A stretch of DNA of 64,000 nt from Crossiella sp. S99.2 (GTDB lineage: Bacteria; Actinomycetota; Actinomycetes; Mycobacteriales; Pseudonocardiaceae), in contig NZ_JALMDK010000020.1 in the NCBI RefSeq assembly GCF_023094165.1, positions 62,001-126,000 on the forward strand, read 5' to 3'. The position numbers were made by a program, and so were the translations under genes. Shown here one piece after another: positions 8,922-19,500 of this stretch. The notes below the pieces were generated by a model. That model made no database searches and had not been told where the DNA came from. It was given only the letters and a program-made list of their open reading frames with translations. Each line of letters starts with the position of its first letter. The first letter of the stretch is position 1.

Positions 8922-9791
8922 TTATTGCGCCCGCCAGCGCAGGTATCCGCCCGGTGCCACGCCGACCATGCGCCGGAAGTGCCGGGACAGGTGCGCCTGA
9001 TCGACAAAACCGACCTCGGCGGCGGCCTGCGCCGGGCGGATCCCGCGCTCCAGCAGCTCCCGGGTCCGCTGCACCCGCTCCTGGTTGAGGTAGGCGTGCG
9101 GCGGCAGCCCGAACCGCTCCCGGAACCCGCGCAACAGCACGAACCGCCCCAGTCCGACCTCGGCGGCCAGCTCGTCCAGACTCGGCGGCCCGGCCATCCG
9201 GGCCAGCAGCAGCTGCCGCGCCAGCTCCAGCCTGCCCGCCCCCGCCCGTACCGGCCGCGGCTCCCGCGCCTGGGTGCCGTGCTGCTGCCAGAGCCGCGCG
9301 ATCGCCTGGTACAGCAGGGTTTCCGAACTCAGGTGGGCCTGCTGCTCGGCGGCCCGGTGGGCGGCCAGGATCGCCGCCGCCAGCTCCCGGTCATAACTCG
9401 GCTCGCCGTGGAAGGCGGGTGTCCCGGCGGGCCCGCCGAGTTCCCGCACCGCCGCCGAGACCAGGTCCAGGCCGGGGTAGAGCACCCGGTAGGCCCAGCC
9501 GTCCGCGCCGGTGGCCTGCCCGGTGTGCACCTCGCCCGGGTTGACGCAGGTGATCCCGCCCGCGCCGATCACCCGGGTGTCCGAGCCGACCTGCAGCACC
9601 TCGGATCCCTGCTGTACCACGCCGATCGCGTAGGTCTCGTGGCTGTGCCTGCTGAAGGCGTGCCTGCGGAACCGGGCTGTCATCAGGTCCAGTCCGGGCA
9701 CGCTCGGATGCCGCCAGTACCGCGCGGGTTCGGCCGTCGCCACCCCCACACCGTACGTGTTGGCTCCGGCCAGTCCACTCGATCGGATCAT
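8922..9791 (-). CDS. AraC-family transcriptional regulator with cupin-like sensor domain
   Basis: About 289 aa from ATG 9791; the open frame continues upstream but over the divergent P450 gene. The N-terminal half is an AraC-type ligand-binding cupin (FRRHAFSRHSHETYAIGVV; CVNPGEVHTGQ). The C-terminal ~100 residues hold two helix-turn-helix units: LDELAAEVGLGRFVLLRGF and AAAEVGFVDQAHLSRHFRR, then the typical GVAPGGYLR ending. It probably controls its own operon with the decarboxylase and acyltransferase and perhaps the divergent P450, with which it shares a 104-nt intergenic region. Confidence 0.88.
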   Translation of the reverse strand: MIRSSGLAGANTYGVGVATAEPARYWRHPSVPGLDLMTARFRRHAFSRHSHETYAIGVVQQGSEVLQVGSDTRVIGAGGITCVNPGEVHTGQATGADGWAYRVLYPGLDLVSAAVRELGGPAGTPAFHGEPSYDRELAAAILAAHRAAEQQAHLSSETLLYQAIARLWQQHGTQAREPRPVRAGAGRLELARQLLLARMAGPPSLDELAAEVGLGRFVLLRGFRERFGLPPHAYLNQERVQRTRELLERGIRPAQAAAEVGFVDQAHLSRHFRRMVGVAPGGYLRWRAQ

Positions 9792-9895
9792 CAAGTCCGC
9801 GATCGGCCGGTCGTGCCCAACGCCGCGGTTATGGTCGAGAAGCGTGGCGCCCAAGGAAACCGGAGTGTCCACAAGGGACTGAGAAAGGGCATTCC

Positions 9896-11200
9896 GTGAC
9901 TCACCTGGGCACCGCCGCGGCGCTGCGCCTCGGCCTGCGCATCCGCACCGAGTTCGTGCTGGGCCGCCTGCTCGGCGCCTGCGGCGACCAGATCGCCCGG
10001 CTGAACTGGCCGCGCTCGCTGGAAGATCCTTACCCGCTCTACGAACGCATTCGCCGCCGGGGCGCGTTGCACAAGCAGCTGAGCGGAGTGTGGGCGACCA
10101 CGTCTTATACGGTGTCCAGGCAGGTGCTGCGCGACCGCCGGTTCGGCGTGCCGATCGCGCCGGGCAGTCTGCCGGTGACCGCGGTGAACCGGTACTTCCC
10201 GCGTTCCATCGTCCAGCTGGACCCACCCGAGCACACCCGGCTGCGGCGAGTGGTCGCCCCCGTGTTCACCCCGTCCCGGATGACCGACTACCGGGCGGGT
10301 TTGCAGGCCACGGTGGACGAACTGCTGGACCGGGTGACCGATGCGGACCAGTTCGACCTGATCACCGACCTGGCCATCCCACTCGCGGTGGCCCTGACCG
10401 GGGATCTGCTGGGCATCCCGCCGACCGAGCGGTCGGGACTGGCCGAGTACAGCCTGGCGGTCGGATCGAACCTGGGCGGGGTGCGGTCGGTCCGCGACGC
10501 GGAGGAACTGCTGACCAGGGGCCAGGAGCTGACCAGCCTGTTCGACCGGTTGCTGGCCGCCTCCCCACCCGCGGCCGAACTGCCCGCCCGGCTCGCGGCG
10601 GCCAGGGCGGACGGCACGATGACCACCGCCGAGGCCCAGGCCATCCTGCTGTTGTTGGTGGCCGCGGGAATCGACACCTCGGTCGGCATGATCGGCAACG
10701 CCGCGCACGCCCTGCTGCGGCACCCGGACCAGTGGGCGCTGCTGTGCGCCCGACCGGAACTGGCGCCGCGCGCGGTGGAGGAGGCCCTGCGCTACGACCC
10801 GGCAGCGCAACTCACCGCGCGCCTGGCCCACGAGGACGTCGAACTCGCCGGCCAGCTGATCAAGGCCGGTCAGGTGGTGTTCGTGCTGATCGCCGCCGCC
10901 AACCGGGACCCAGCCGCCTACCCCGACCCGGACCGCTTCGACCTCACCCGCCAGAACGAACCCGACAACCTCGCCTTCGCCAACGGCATCCACTTCTGCC
11001 TGGGCGCCAGCCTGGCCCGGCTGGAAGGCGAGGTGCTGTTCCGGGCACTGGCCGAGCGGATGCCGTCACTGCGGCTCGCGGGCAGGCCCCGGCGGCTGAT
11101 GTCCACCGGGACCCGGGCGTTCGAGGCGTTGCCGGTGACGAATTCCGCCCGTCGCACCGTTGGCGGCCAGTCGGCGGCGGTCGCGGGGCGCGGCCGGTAG
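9896..11200 (+). CDS. Cytochrome P450
   Basis: 434 aa, GTG start with AAAGGG at 9884-9889. The heme-binding loop is FANGIHFCLGASLAR, with the cysteine ligand at about residue 368. The ExxR motif is EEALRY. The I-helix reads VAAGIDTSVG, where the usual acid-alcohol pair is Asp-Thr. Length and motifs match class I bacterial P450s (CYP105/107-like), soluble enzymes that take electrons from ferredoxin. No ferredoxin gene is beside it. The C-terminal tail after LPVTN (ARRTVGGQSAAVAGRGR) is longer than usual. It is divergent from the AraC gene and 5' of the AfsR-like gene and PKS A, so tailoring of the PKS A product is plausible but unproven. Confidence 0.93.
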   Translation: MTHLGTAAALRLGLRIRTEFVLGRLLGACGDQIARLNWPRSLEDPYPLYERIRRRGALHKQLSGVWATTSYTVSRQVLRDRRFGVPIAPGSLPVTAVNRYFPRSIVQLDPPEHTRLRRVVAPVFTPSRMTDYRAGLQATVDELLDRVTDADQFDLITDLAIPLAVALTGDLLGIPPTERSGLAEYSLAVGSNLGGVRSVRDAEELLTRGQELTSLFDRLLAASPPAAELPARLAAARADGTMTTAEAQAILLLLVAAGIDTSVGMIGNAAHALLRHPDQWALLCARPELAPRAVEEALRYDPAAQLTARLAHEDVELAGQLIKAGQVVFVLIAAANRDPAAYPDPDRFDLTRQNEPDNLAFANGIHFCLGASLARLEGEVLFRALAERMPSLRLAGRPRRLMSTGTRAFEALPVTNSARRTVGGQSAAVAGRGR

Positions 11201-11226
11201 GCGAGGGTGACGTACCTGGAGTAACG

Positions 11227-11250
11227 CACCCGCCTGCGGCCGTGCGGGTG
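11227..11250. terminator. Possible weak terminator hairpin after P450 gene
   Basis: CACCCGC (11227-11233) and GCGGGTG (11244-11250) form a 7-bp stem with a 10-nt loop, 26 nt after the P450 stop. The stem is short and could be chance in this base composition. Confidence 0.3.
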
Positions 11251-11347
11251 GCGTGCTCCTGCCGGAAGTAGTGCGCGGTTAGCCCGGGTGAGTGGTGTTC
11301 ACCGGAGCTGTCCGAGGGATGTCCCGACGGAGGACAGACTCGATTCC

Positions 11348-13480
11348 GTGGACAATCGGCCGGAGGTGCGCAATGTGGCCGGCGGCCCGGGCCCGATCGT
11401 GCAAGCCGGGTCCATTGACCACGTCTCGCTTTCCGCCGAACCGCCCGGCAGGCCCCGGATTCCCCGGCAGCTGCCGTTGGCGGTGCGGGACTTCACCGGT
11501 CGCGGCGAACACCTGTCCGCCCTCGACGCGCTGCTGACCGGCAGCGCGGACGACGGCCTCGGCGCGGTGATCATCTCCACCGTGGACGGCACGGCAGGCG
11601 TCGGCAAGACCGCGTTGGCCGTGCACTGGGCGCACCGCGTCCAGCACCGGTTCCCCGGTGGCACGTTGTACGTGAACCTGCGTGGTTACGACGCCGGGGC
11701 GCCCGCCGACCCGCGTGAGGTGCTCGGCGAGTTCCTGAGTGCGCTGGGGGTGCCGCTGGAACAGGTCCCGCCGGGACTGCCTGCGCGGGCCGGGCTGTAC
11801 CGGTCGGAGCTGGCCGATAGCCGGGTGCTGATCGTGCTGGACAACGCCAACTCCGCCGCGCAGGTGCGGCCGCTGCTGCCCGGCGACCCCGGTTGCCTGG
11901 TGGTGGTGACCAGCCGGGCGAGCCTGACCGGACTGGTGGTCGGCGAGGGCGCCAGCCGACTCACGCTGGACCTGCTCACCCCGGAGGAGGCCCAGGGAAT
12001 GGTGCGGACGATCCTCAGGCCGCGCCGGGCGGAGGCGGAGCCGGACGCGGTGGTCGAGCTGATCGAGACCTGCGCGCGGTTGCCGCTGGCGCTGCGGATC
12101 GCCGCCGGGCGGGTGGCGGCACACCCGCACCTCACCCTCGCCGAGCTGGTCGCGGAGTTGCGCAGTGACCTGGGGCGCTGGGACGCGCTGAGCGTGCCCG
12201 CCGATGAGCACACCGCGGTGTGGCCGGTGTTCGGCTGGTCCTACCACCTGCTCACCCTCGCCCAGGCCCGGATGTTCCGTCGCCTCGGACTGCACCCCGG
12301 CCCGGTGATCAGCCTGTACGCCGCCGCGGCCATAGGCGGGGTCGGGGTGGCCGAGGCCAGGCGGTTGCTCGACGCGCTGGCCGAGGTGCACCTGATCGAG
12401 CCGATCGCCCGGGACCGGTATCGCCTGCACGACCTCCTGCGCGCCTATGCCGCCGATCGGGCCGAGCACGACGAGTCCCCGGCAGAGTGTGATCAGGCCC
12501 GCCGGACCTACATCGAGTGGTTCGCCCAGCACACCGCCGCCGCCGTGCTGGCGATCGCGCCGATGCTCGCGGAGTGGTACGGCGCCACCGATCCGGCCGC
12601 ACGGCTCACCCCGGAGATCACCTTCGCGGACGCCGCCGCGGCGTGGGCGTGGGTTGGCTGGGCGGATGCCAACGTGCTCCCGGTGGTCCGCACGGCCGTC
12701 CGCCACGGTCTGGACCACTCGACCGTGGCCCTGGCCCGGGTTGCCGCCACGATGCTCTCGCTGCGCGCGTTGTGGGACGAGGCGCTGGAGGTCTGCCGGG
12801 CCGGGCTGGCCGCCGCCCGCAGGCTCGGCGACCGCACCGCCGAATGCCGGTTGGCGGAGAACCTGGCTCTGCTGCAGTGGAGTGTCGGCGAGGTGCGGGA
12901 GGCCGAGGAGTCCTTGCGGATCGCGCTGACCCTGGCCAGGGAGATCGGCGACCGTTGGCTGATCGCGGAGGTGCTGCACCACCTGGGCTGGCTGCACGTC
13001 GACCGGAAGTTGTTCGCCCAGGCCAGGGAGCACCTGCTGGCGGCGCTGCCGCTGTGCCTCGGCGCGCAGGACGGGCGGATGGAATACCTCGTCGAGTGCC
13101 ATCTCGGTGTGGCCTACGGCGGGCTGGGCGAGCACGACCAGGCCCGCGGGCACCTGGAGCGCAGCCTCGCGCTGCTGGCACGGACCGGTCACGCCGGCGT
13201 CGAGTCCTACCTGCTGACCCGGCTGGCCCAGGTTCGGCAGGCCGCGGGCGAACACCGCGAGGCGATCGCCCACTGCGAACAGGCCCTGGCCCGCGAGCAG
13301 CGCATCTCCCGGCCACAGGACCACGCCCGCACCCTCGACATCCTGGGCAGTTCGCTGCGGCACCTCGGCGACACCGCCCGCGCGATCGAGTCCTGGCGCG
13401 CGGCGCTGGCGATCTTCGAGCGGTTTGGCGACTACCAGGCGGCGGACCTGCGTGCGCGGCTTGGTGATCTGGAGTTGTAG
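11348..13480 (+). CDS. AfsR-like STAND (NB-ARC) ATPase with TPR repeats, no DNA-binding domain
   Basis: About 710 aa. I choose GTG 11348 because the resulting start (VDNRPEVRNVAGGPGPIVQAG) resembles the short leader typical of this family, and GGAGG lies at about 11330-11334. GTG 11288 is the alternative. The NB-ARC ATPase has Walker A GTAGVGKTALA and Walker B SRVLIVLDNA, then GLPLALRI-like (RLPLALRIAA) and winged-helix regions. The C-terminal half is TPR (AECRLAENLALLQWSVGEVREAEESL and later repeats). In AfsR/SARP proteins this region follows a SARP DNA-binding domain, which is absent here. It ends 64 nt before PKS A on the same strand and may be co-transcribed with it. Confidence 0.85.
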   Translation: MDNRPEVRNVAGGPGPIVQAGSIDHVSLSAEPPGRPRIPRQLPLAVRDFTGRGEHLSALDALLTGSADDGLGAVIISTVDGTAGVGKTALAVHWAHRVQHRFPGGTLYVNLRGYDAGAPADPREVLGEFLSALGVPLEQVPPGLPARAGLYRSELADSRVLIVLDNANSAAQVRPLLPGDPGCLVVVTSRASLTGLVVGEGASRLTLDLLTPEEAQGMVRTILRPRRAEAEPDAVVELIETCARLPLALRIAAGRVAAHPHLTLAELVAELRSDLGRWDALSVPADEHTAVWPVFGWSYHLLTLAQARMFRRLGLHPGPVISLYAAAAIGGVGVAEARRLLDALAEVHLIEPIARDRYRLHDLLRAYAADRAEHDESPAECDQARRTYIEWFAQHTAAAVLAIAPMLAEWYGATDPAARLTPEITFADAAAAWAWVGWADANVLPVVRTAVRHGLDHSTVALARVAATMLSLRALWDEALEVCRAGLAAARRLGDRTAECRLAENLALLQWSVGEVREAEESLRIALTLAREIGDRWLIAEVLHHLGWLHVDRKLFAQAREHLLAALPLCLGAQDGRMEYLVECHLGVAYGGLGEHDQARGHLERSLALLARTGHAGVESYLLTRLAQVRQAAGEHREAIAHCEQALAREQRISRPQDHARTLDILGSSLRHLGDTARAIESWRAALAIFERFGDYQAADLRARLGDLEL

Positions 13481-13544
13481 ACCGTCCGGCAGGCTGGCCG
13501 GAAGCGGCCGGGGACGACGCGATTTTGCTGATCTACTGGCGATC

Positions 13545-16500
13545 ATGGCCAGTCCTGCAACCGATGCCACGGTGTCAGACCTCATCCGGATCCGGGCGGC
13601 GGCGTCGCCGGACAAGCTCGCCTACCGGGACGCCACCGAGGCGGTCAGCTACCGCGCACTGGCCGAGCGCACCGCGTGGATCGCCGCGAACCTCGGGGTG
13701 GCGCGAGGTGCGCGGGTGGGTGTGGTGCTGGGCAACGGGGTGCCGCAGGTGCTGGTCACCCTGGGCATCACCAGGGCGGCGGCTGTTGGGGTGCCGTTGG
13801 ATCCGCGGGCTTCGGCCGAGGAGTTGTCGCGCCGGCTGACCGCGTGTGGTGCGACCGTGGTGGTCACGGATCGGGTGAATCGGGCGAAACTGCGGGCTGC
13901 GGCGGGGATCTCGGTTGTCGAGGTCGAGGAGTTGTTGCGGCGCAACGATGTGCCGCCGCGGGACGACCTCGGGCTGGACGAGCCCGCGTGGCTGTTTCAC
14001 ACCTCCGGCACCACCGGGGAGCCCGTCGGGGTGGCGTCCAGTCAGCGGTCCTGGCTACTTGTCGCTGATGGCGCGTACCGGGAGGCGCTCGGCTTGTCCG
14101 CGGCGGATCACCTGCTGTGGCCGCTGCCGCTGTTCCACGCGTTCGCGCACTCGATGTGCGTGCTCGGGGTGCTCTCGTTGGGGGCGAGCGCGCACCTCAT
14201 GTCCGCGTTCAGCGTGGCGGAGTGCGCGGAACTGTTGCGGGAACAGGAGTTCACCGTGCTGGGTGGGGTGCCGACCACCTTCCGGCAGCTGCGGGAGGTG
14301 GCTGCGCCGATGCCGCCGGTGTGCCTGTCCTCGGGTGCGCCGCTGCCCGCGGAACTGGTTGCCTGGTACCGGAATCGGTTCGGGCGGGTGTTGCGGGACG
14401 GGTACGGGAGCACCGAGAACTGCGGGAAGATCGCCATCGACGGGATGCCGATCCCCGGCGTGGCGGTGCGGGTGGTCGAGGGGGAGATCCAGGCCCGGGT
14501 GCCCGGCACTGAGCACTGGCAGGCCACTGGTGATCTTGGGCGGCTGGACGACGGGCGGGTGGTGATCACGGGGCGGCGCAAGGAGGTCATCATCCGGGGT
14601 GGGCACAACGTGCACCCGGCCGAGGTGGAGCGGGTGCTCGCCGGGTTCCCCGGGGTGCGGGACGCGGCGGTGGCCGGGGTGGCCGATGAGCTGCTCGGCG
14701 AGGTGCCGGTGCTCTACGCGGTCGGTGAGGTGGATCTCGACGCCCTGCACGCGCACTGTCGCCGCGAGTTGCCGCCGCACCAGGTGCCCGCCCGGGTGTT
14801 GCGGATCCGGGAGGTGCCGCGGACGCCCTCGGGCAAGCCGGTTCGGCGGCGGCTGGCCCACCAGCATGCCCTGGATGTGGTGCGCACCGAGGTCGAGGCG
14901 CTGACCGGGCGGTTGCCGGGCCCGGAGGAGACCTTTGCCGAGCAGGGGCTGGACTCGCTGGGCGCAGTGCGGTTGCGGGATCGGGTGGCCGCCGCGCTGG
15001 GGGTGGAGCCGGCGCAGACGCTGGTCTTCGACCATCCCACGCCGCGCGCCGTTGCCGACCACTTGGTCGGGAGCGATGTTCGGCCGCGGGTCACCCGGCC
15101 GGGGGCGACCGGGCCGATCGCGATCGTGGGCATGGCCTGCCGTTACCCGGGCGGCATCAGCAGCCCGGAGGACCTGTGGCGGGTGCTCGCCGCGGGCATC
15201 GACACCACCGGTGACTTCCCGACCGACCGGGGCTGGGACCTCGACGCGCTCTACGACCCCGATCCCGACCGGGTGGGTGGTAGCTACGTCACCCGGGGCG
15301 GATTCCTGGCCGACGCGGCCGAGTTCGACGCCGCGTTCTTCCGGATGTCCCCGCGTGAGGCGCTGGCCACCGACCCGCAGCAGCGCCTGTTGCTGGAGAC
15401 CTCCTGGGAGGCCGTGCAGCGGGCGGGCATCGACCCGGAATCCTTGCGTGGCAGCAAAACCGGGGTGTTCACCGGGGTGATGTACAACGACTACGCCGGC
15501 CGTTTCGCCGGGCAGCCGCACGAATTGGAGGCCCAGCTCGCGCTCGGCTCGGCGGGCAGCATCGCCTCCGGCCGGGTCGCCTACACCCTCGACCTGCGTG
15601 GCCCCGCGATCACCCTCGACACCGCCTGCTCCTCCTCCCTGGTCGCCCTGCACCTGGCCGCCGAGGCACTGCGCGCCGGGCACTGCGACCTGGCGCTGGC
15701 CGGGGGCGCCACGGTGATGGCCACGCCCGCGCCGTTCGTGGCCTTCAGCAGGCAGCGCGGGCTGGCCCCGGACGGCCGGGTGAAACCCTTTGCCGCCAAC
15801 GCCGACGGCACCGCATGGGCGGAGGGGGCCGGGGTGCTGCTGGTGGAACGCCTCGCCGACGCGGTCCGGCACGGCCACCCGGTGCTCGCGTTGGTCCAGG
15901 GCACCGCGACCAACCAGGACGGCGCCTCCAACGGGCTCACCGCGCCCAACGGGCAGGCGCAGCGGGAGGTCATCGAGGCGGCGCTGGCCGATGCCGGGAT
16001 CACCGGCGCGGAGGTGGACGTGGTCGAGGCGCACGGCACCGGCACCGCGCTCGGCGACCCGATCGAGGCCGCCGCTTTGCTGGCCGCGTATGGGAATGCG
16101 CGGGAACAGCCGTTGTTGCTGGGCTCGGTGAAGTCCAATCTGGGGCACACCCAGGCGGCCTCCGGGGTGGCCGGGGTGATCAAGATGGTGCAGGCCATGC
16201 GGCACGGCAGCGTGCCGGCCACACTGAACGTCATCGAGCCGACCCCGCACGTGGACTGGTCTTCCGGGGCGCTGCGGTTGGTGACTGAGCACGAGCCGTG
16301 GCCGGTGCGGGACCGGCCACGCCGGGCGGCGGTGTCCTCCTACGGCATCTCCGGCACCAACGCGCACGTGGTGCTGGAGTCCTACCCACAGCCCACACTG
16401 GTGTTCCTGTTCCCTGGGCAGGGCGCGCAACGGCCGGGCATGGGCCGGGAACTGGCCGCGCGGCACCCGGTGTTCGCCGCCGCCTTCGAGCAGGCGTGCG

Positions 16501-19500
16501 CGCATCTGGACCCCGAACTGCCCGCCGCGCTGGACACCGAGCTGGTGCACCGCACCGACTTCGCCCAGGCCGCGCTGTTCGCCTTCGAGGTCGCGCTGTA
16601 CCGGCTCTTCGAGTCCTGGGGCTACTTCCCGGACGCGCTGATCGGCCACTCCGCCGGGGAGATCGCCGCCGCGCACCTGGCCGGGGTGCTCTCGCTCAAG
16701 GACGCCGCCCGGCTGGTCACCGCGCGCGGCAGCCTGATGCGCGCGCTGCCCGCGGGCGGCGCGATGGTGGCGATCCGGGCCGCGGAGAGCGAGATCCCGT
16801 TGACCCCCAACACTTCCCTGGCCGCGGTGAACGGGCCGCGGTCGGTGGTGGTCTCGGGGGCGGAGGCGGAGGTGCTGGCCATTGCCGCGCGTTTCCCGGA
16901 CGCCAAGCGTCTGCCGGTCAGCCACGCCTTCCACTCCCCGCTGATGGAACCCATGCTGGCCGAGTTCGCCGAGGTGGTGCGCGGACTGGAGTTCCACCCG
17001 CCGCGGCTGCGCGTGGTCGGGGCGCGGCCGGACGATCCCGAGTACTGGGTGCGGCATGTGCGGGAGACCGTGCGGTTCGGCGACAATATCGCGCTGGTGC
17101 GCGGCACCCGGCTGGTGGAACTGGGACCCGGCCACACCCTCGCCGCCCTCGACGAGGACATCGTGTCCACAGTGGACCCCGAGCGGGCGGCCGAGATCAT
17201 CCGGGGCACACATCCGTTCCAGCGCAACCGTTTCTGGCTGGACAACACCGTCGGGCATCCGCTGATCGAGTCGATGGCGGTGCTGCCCGGCTCCGGCGAG
17301 GTCCTGTGCACCGCGGTGCTGACCGCGCCGTGGCTGCGCGACCACGTGGTGGGCGGCACGGCGCTGGTGCCGGCGACCGCGTTGGTGGAACTGGTGTTGC
17401 AGGCGGGCGCGGAGGCCGGTACGCCGGTCCTGGACGAGCTGGTGCTGCACGCGCCGCTGCCGCTGGCGACCCCGAGCCGGGTGCAGATCGTGGTGCGCCC
17501 GGCCGAGGGAGACACCAAGGCGGTCGAGGTGCACGCGGGCGAGGTGCTGCACGCCAGCGGGGTGCTCAGCGACCGCCCCGCACCCGAGTTCGATCTCGGC
17601 GACTGGCCGCCGGAAGCCGAGGAGCTGGTGATCGACCACGGCGAGTACGGCCCCGCCTTCCAAGGGCTGAACCGGTTGTGGCGTAAGGGAGACGAGCTGT
17701 TCGGCGAGATCCGCGCGGACCTGCCGGAGGCCGGGCGGTACGGCCTGCACCCCGCCCTGTTCGACGCGGCCCTGCACCCGGCCCGGCTGCTCGCCGACGG
17801 GATTCCCTTTGCCTGGCGCGGGGTGCACCTGCTCGCCGCGGGCGCCACCGCACTGCGGGTGCGGATCCGGGACGGGGAGATCGCCGTCGCCGACCAGGTG
17901 GGCAGGCCGGTCGCACACGTTGCGGCGCTGGAGGTGCGCACCCAGCGCCCTCACCGTGGCGTACTGCACCGCCCGGAGTTCGCGCGCACCGAGATCCAGC
18001 CAGCCGGGGAGGTGCTGCAGGTGCCACCGGGCGAACTGCACGAGACCCTGCACCGGGTGCTGGCCGAACTACGCACCCCCCGCGAACACCTGACCGTGCT
18101 GACCCAGCCCGGTGACCTGGCCGGGGCCGCGGTCGCCGGACTGGTCCGGGTCGCCCAGGAAGAGCACCCCGGCCGGTACACCCTCGCCCACACCGACGGC
18201 GACCGGGTGTTTTCCCTTGCCCCCAAAGTGGAACTGGTGCCGGTGCCGGGCGGGCCCGACTTCCCGTGGCGGGGCACGGTGCTCATCACCGGCGGCGGCG
18301 CCCTCGGTGGCGCGGTGGCCGAACACCTGCGCGCCAAGGGAATCCACGTCGTCGTAGCCAGCCGTTCCGGCGAAACCCGCTGTGATGTCACCAATCGCGC
18401 CGAACTGGCCGCACTGCTCGACTCGCTCCCCGAGCTACGCGCCGTGGTGCACACCGCCGGGGTGCTCGACGACGGCGTCCTTGATTCGCTCACCCCGGAT
18501 CGACTCTCCGCCGTGTTGCGCCCCAAGGCCGACGCGGCCTGGCACCTGCACGAACTGACCCTGGACCGGGACCTGGACGCCTTCGTGTTGTTCTCCTCCG
18601 CCGCGGGCGTGCTCGGCCACCCCGGCCAGGCGAACTACGCCGCCGCCAACAGCTACCTGGACGAACTCGCCCGCCACCGCAAGACACTGGGCCTGCCCGC
18701 GCTGTCCCTGGCCTGGGGACCGTGGACCACCGGCATGATGACCGGCCGCACCGCCGAGGGCTTCCTGCCACTACGCCCGGCAGACGGCCTGGCCCTGCTG
18801 GAAGCGGCCCTCACCACCGACGAACCCGTCCTGGTCCCCCTCGCCTTCGACCGCGCCCGCCGCCCAGCCCCGGCCCGCCGCACCCAGCGCACCGCGAACC
18901 TGCCCGTGCTCGACCTGGTCCGCGCCGAGATCGCCGCCGTGCTCGGCCACGCCGACATCGACCCGGACACCCCGATCGTCAACCTGGGCTTCGACTCGCT
19001 GACCGCCATCGACCTGCGCAACCGCCTGGAACGCGCCACCGGCACCCGCCTCGCCGCCACCGCCGTCTTCGACCACCCCACCCCCAGAGCCCTCGCCCAG
19101 CACCTGTCCCCGGCCAAGCCCGGCCCCCTGCGCATCCTCTACCGCGACATCTGCGCGGCAGGCCGGCCCGGCGCGGCCATGCACCTCCTGGTCGCCGCCT
19201 CCTGGGCCCTGCCCAGCACCCCGACCCCACAACCCGCCCGCCCCCGGCAGCTGAGCGCGGGCCCCGGCCCCACCGTGGTCTGCTTCCCGAGCCTGGCCTC
19301 GGCGCCCGGGGAGTACCGCCGCCTCGCCGAACACCTGCCGAACCTATGGGAACTCCCGCACCCGGGCTACGACGGCGGCCCGGTGCCCGAGGACATCCCC
19401 GCCCTCGTCCGCGCCCACGTGGAGTCGATCCGGACTCTGGACGGCCCGGTGGTGCTGCTGGGCCGCTCGACCGGGGGTTTGGTGGCCCAGGCCGTGGCCG

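Noticed and set aside
14055..18053. 1332-codon minus-strand open frame inside PKS A
   Set aside because: It is an antisense shadow of PKS A, His/Arg/Gly-rich and without recognisable domains.
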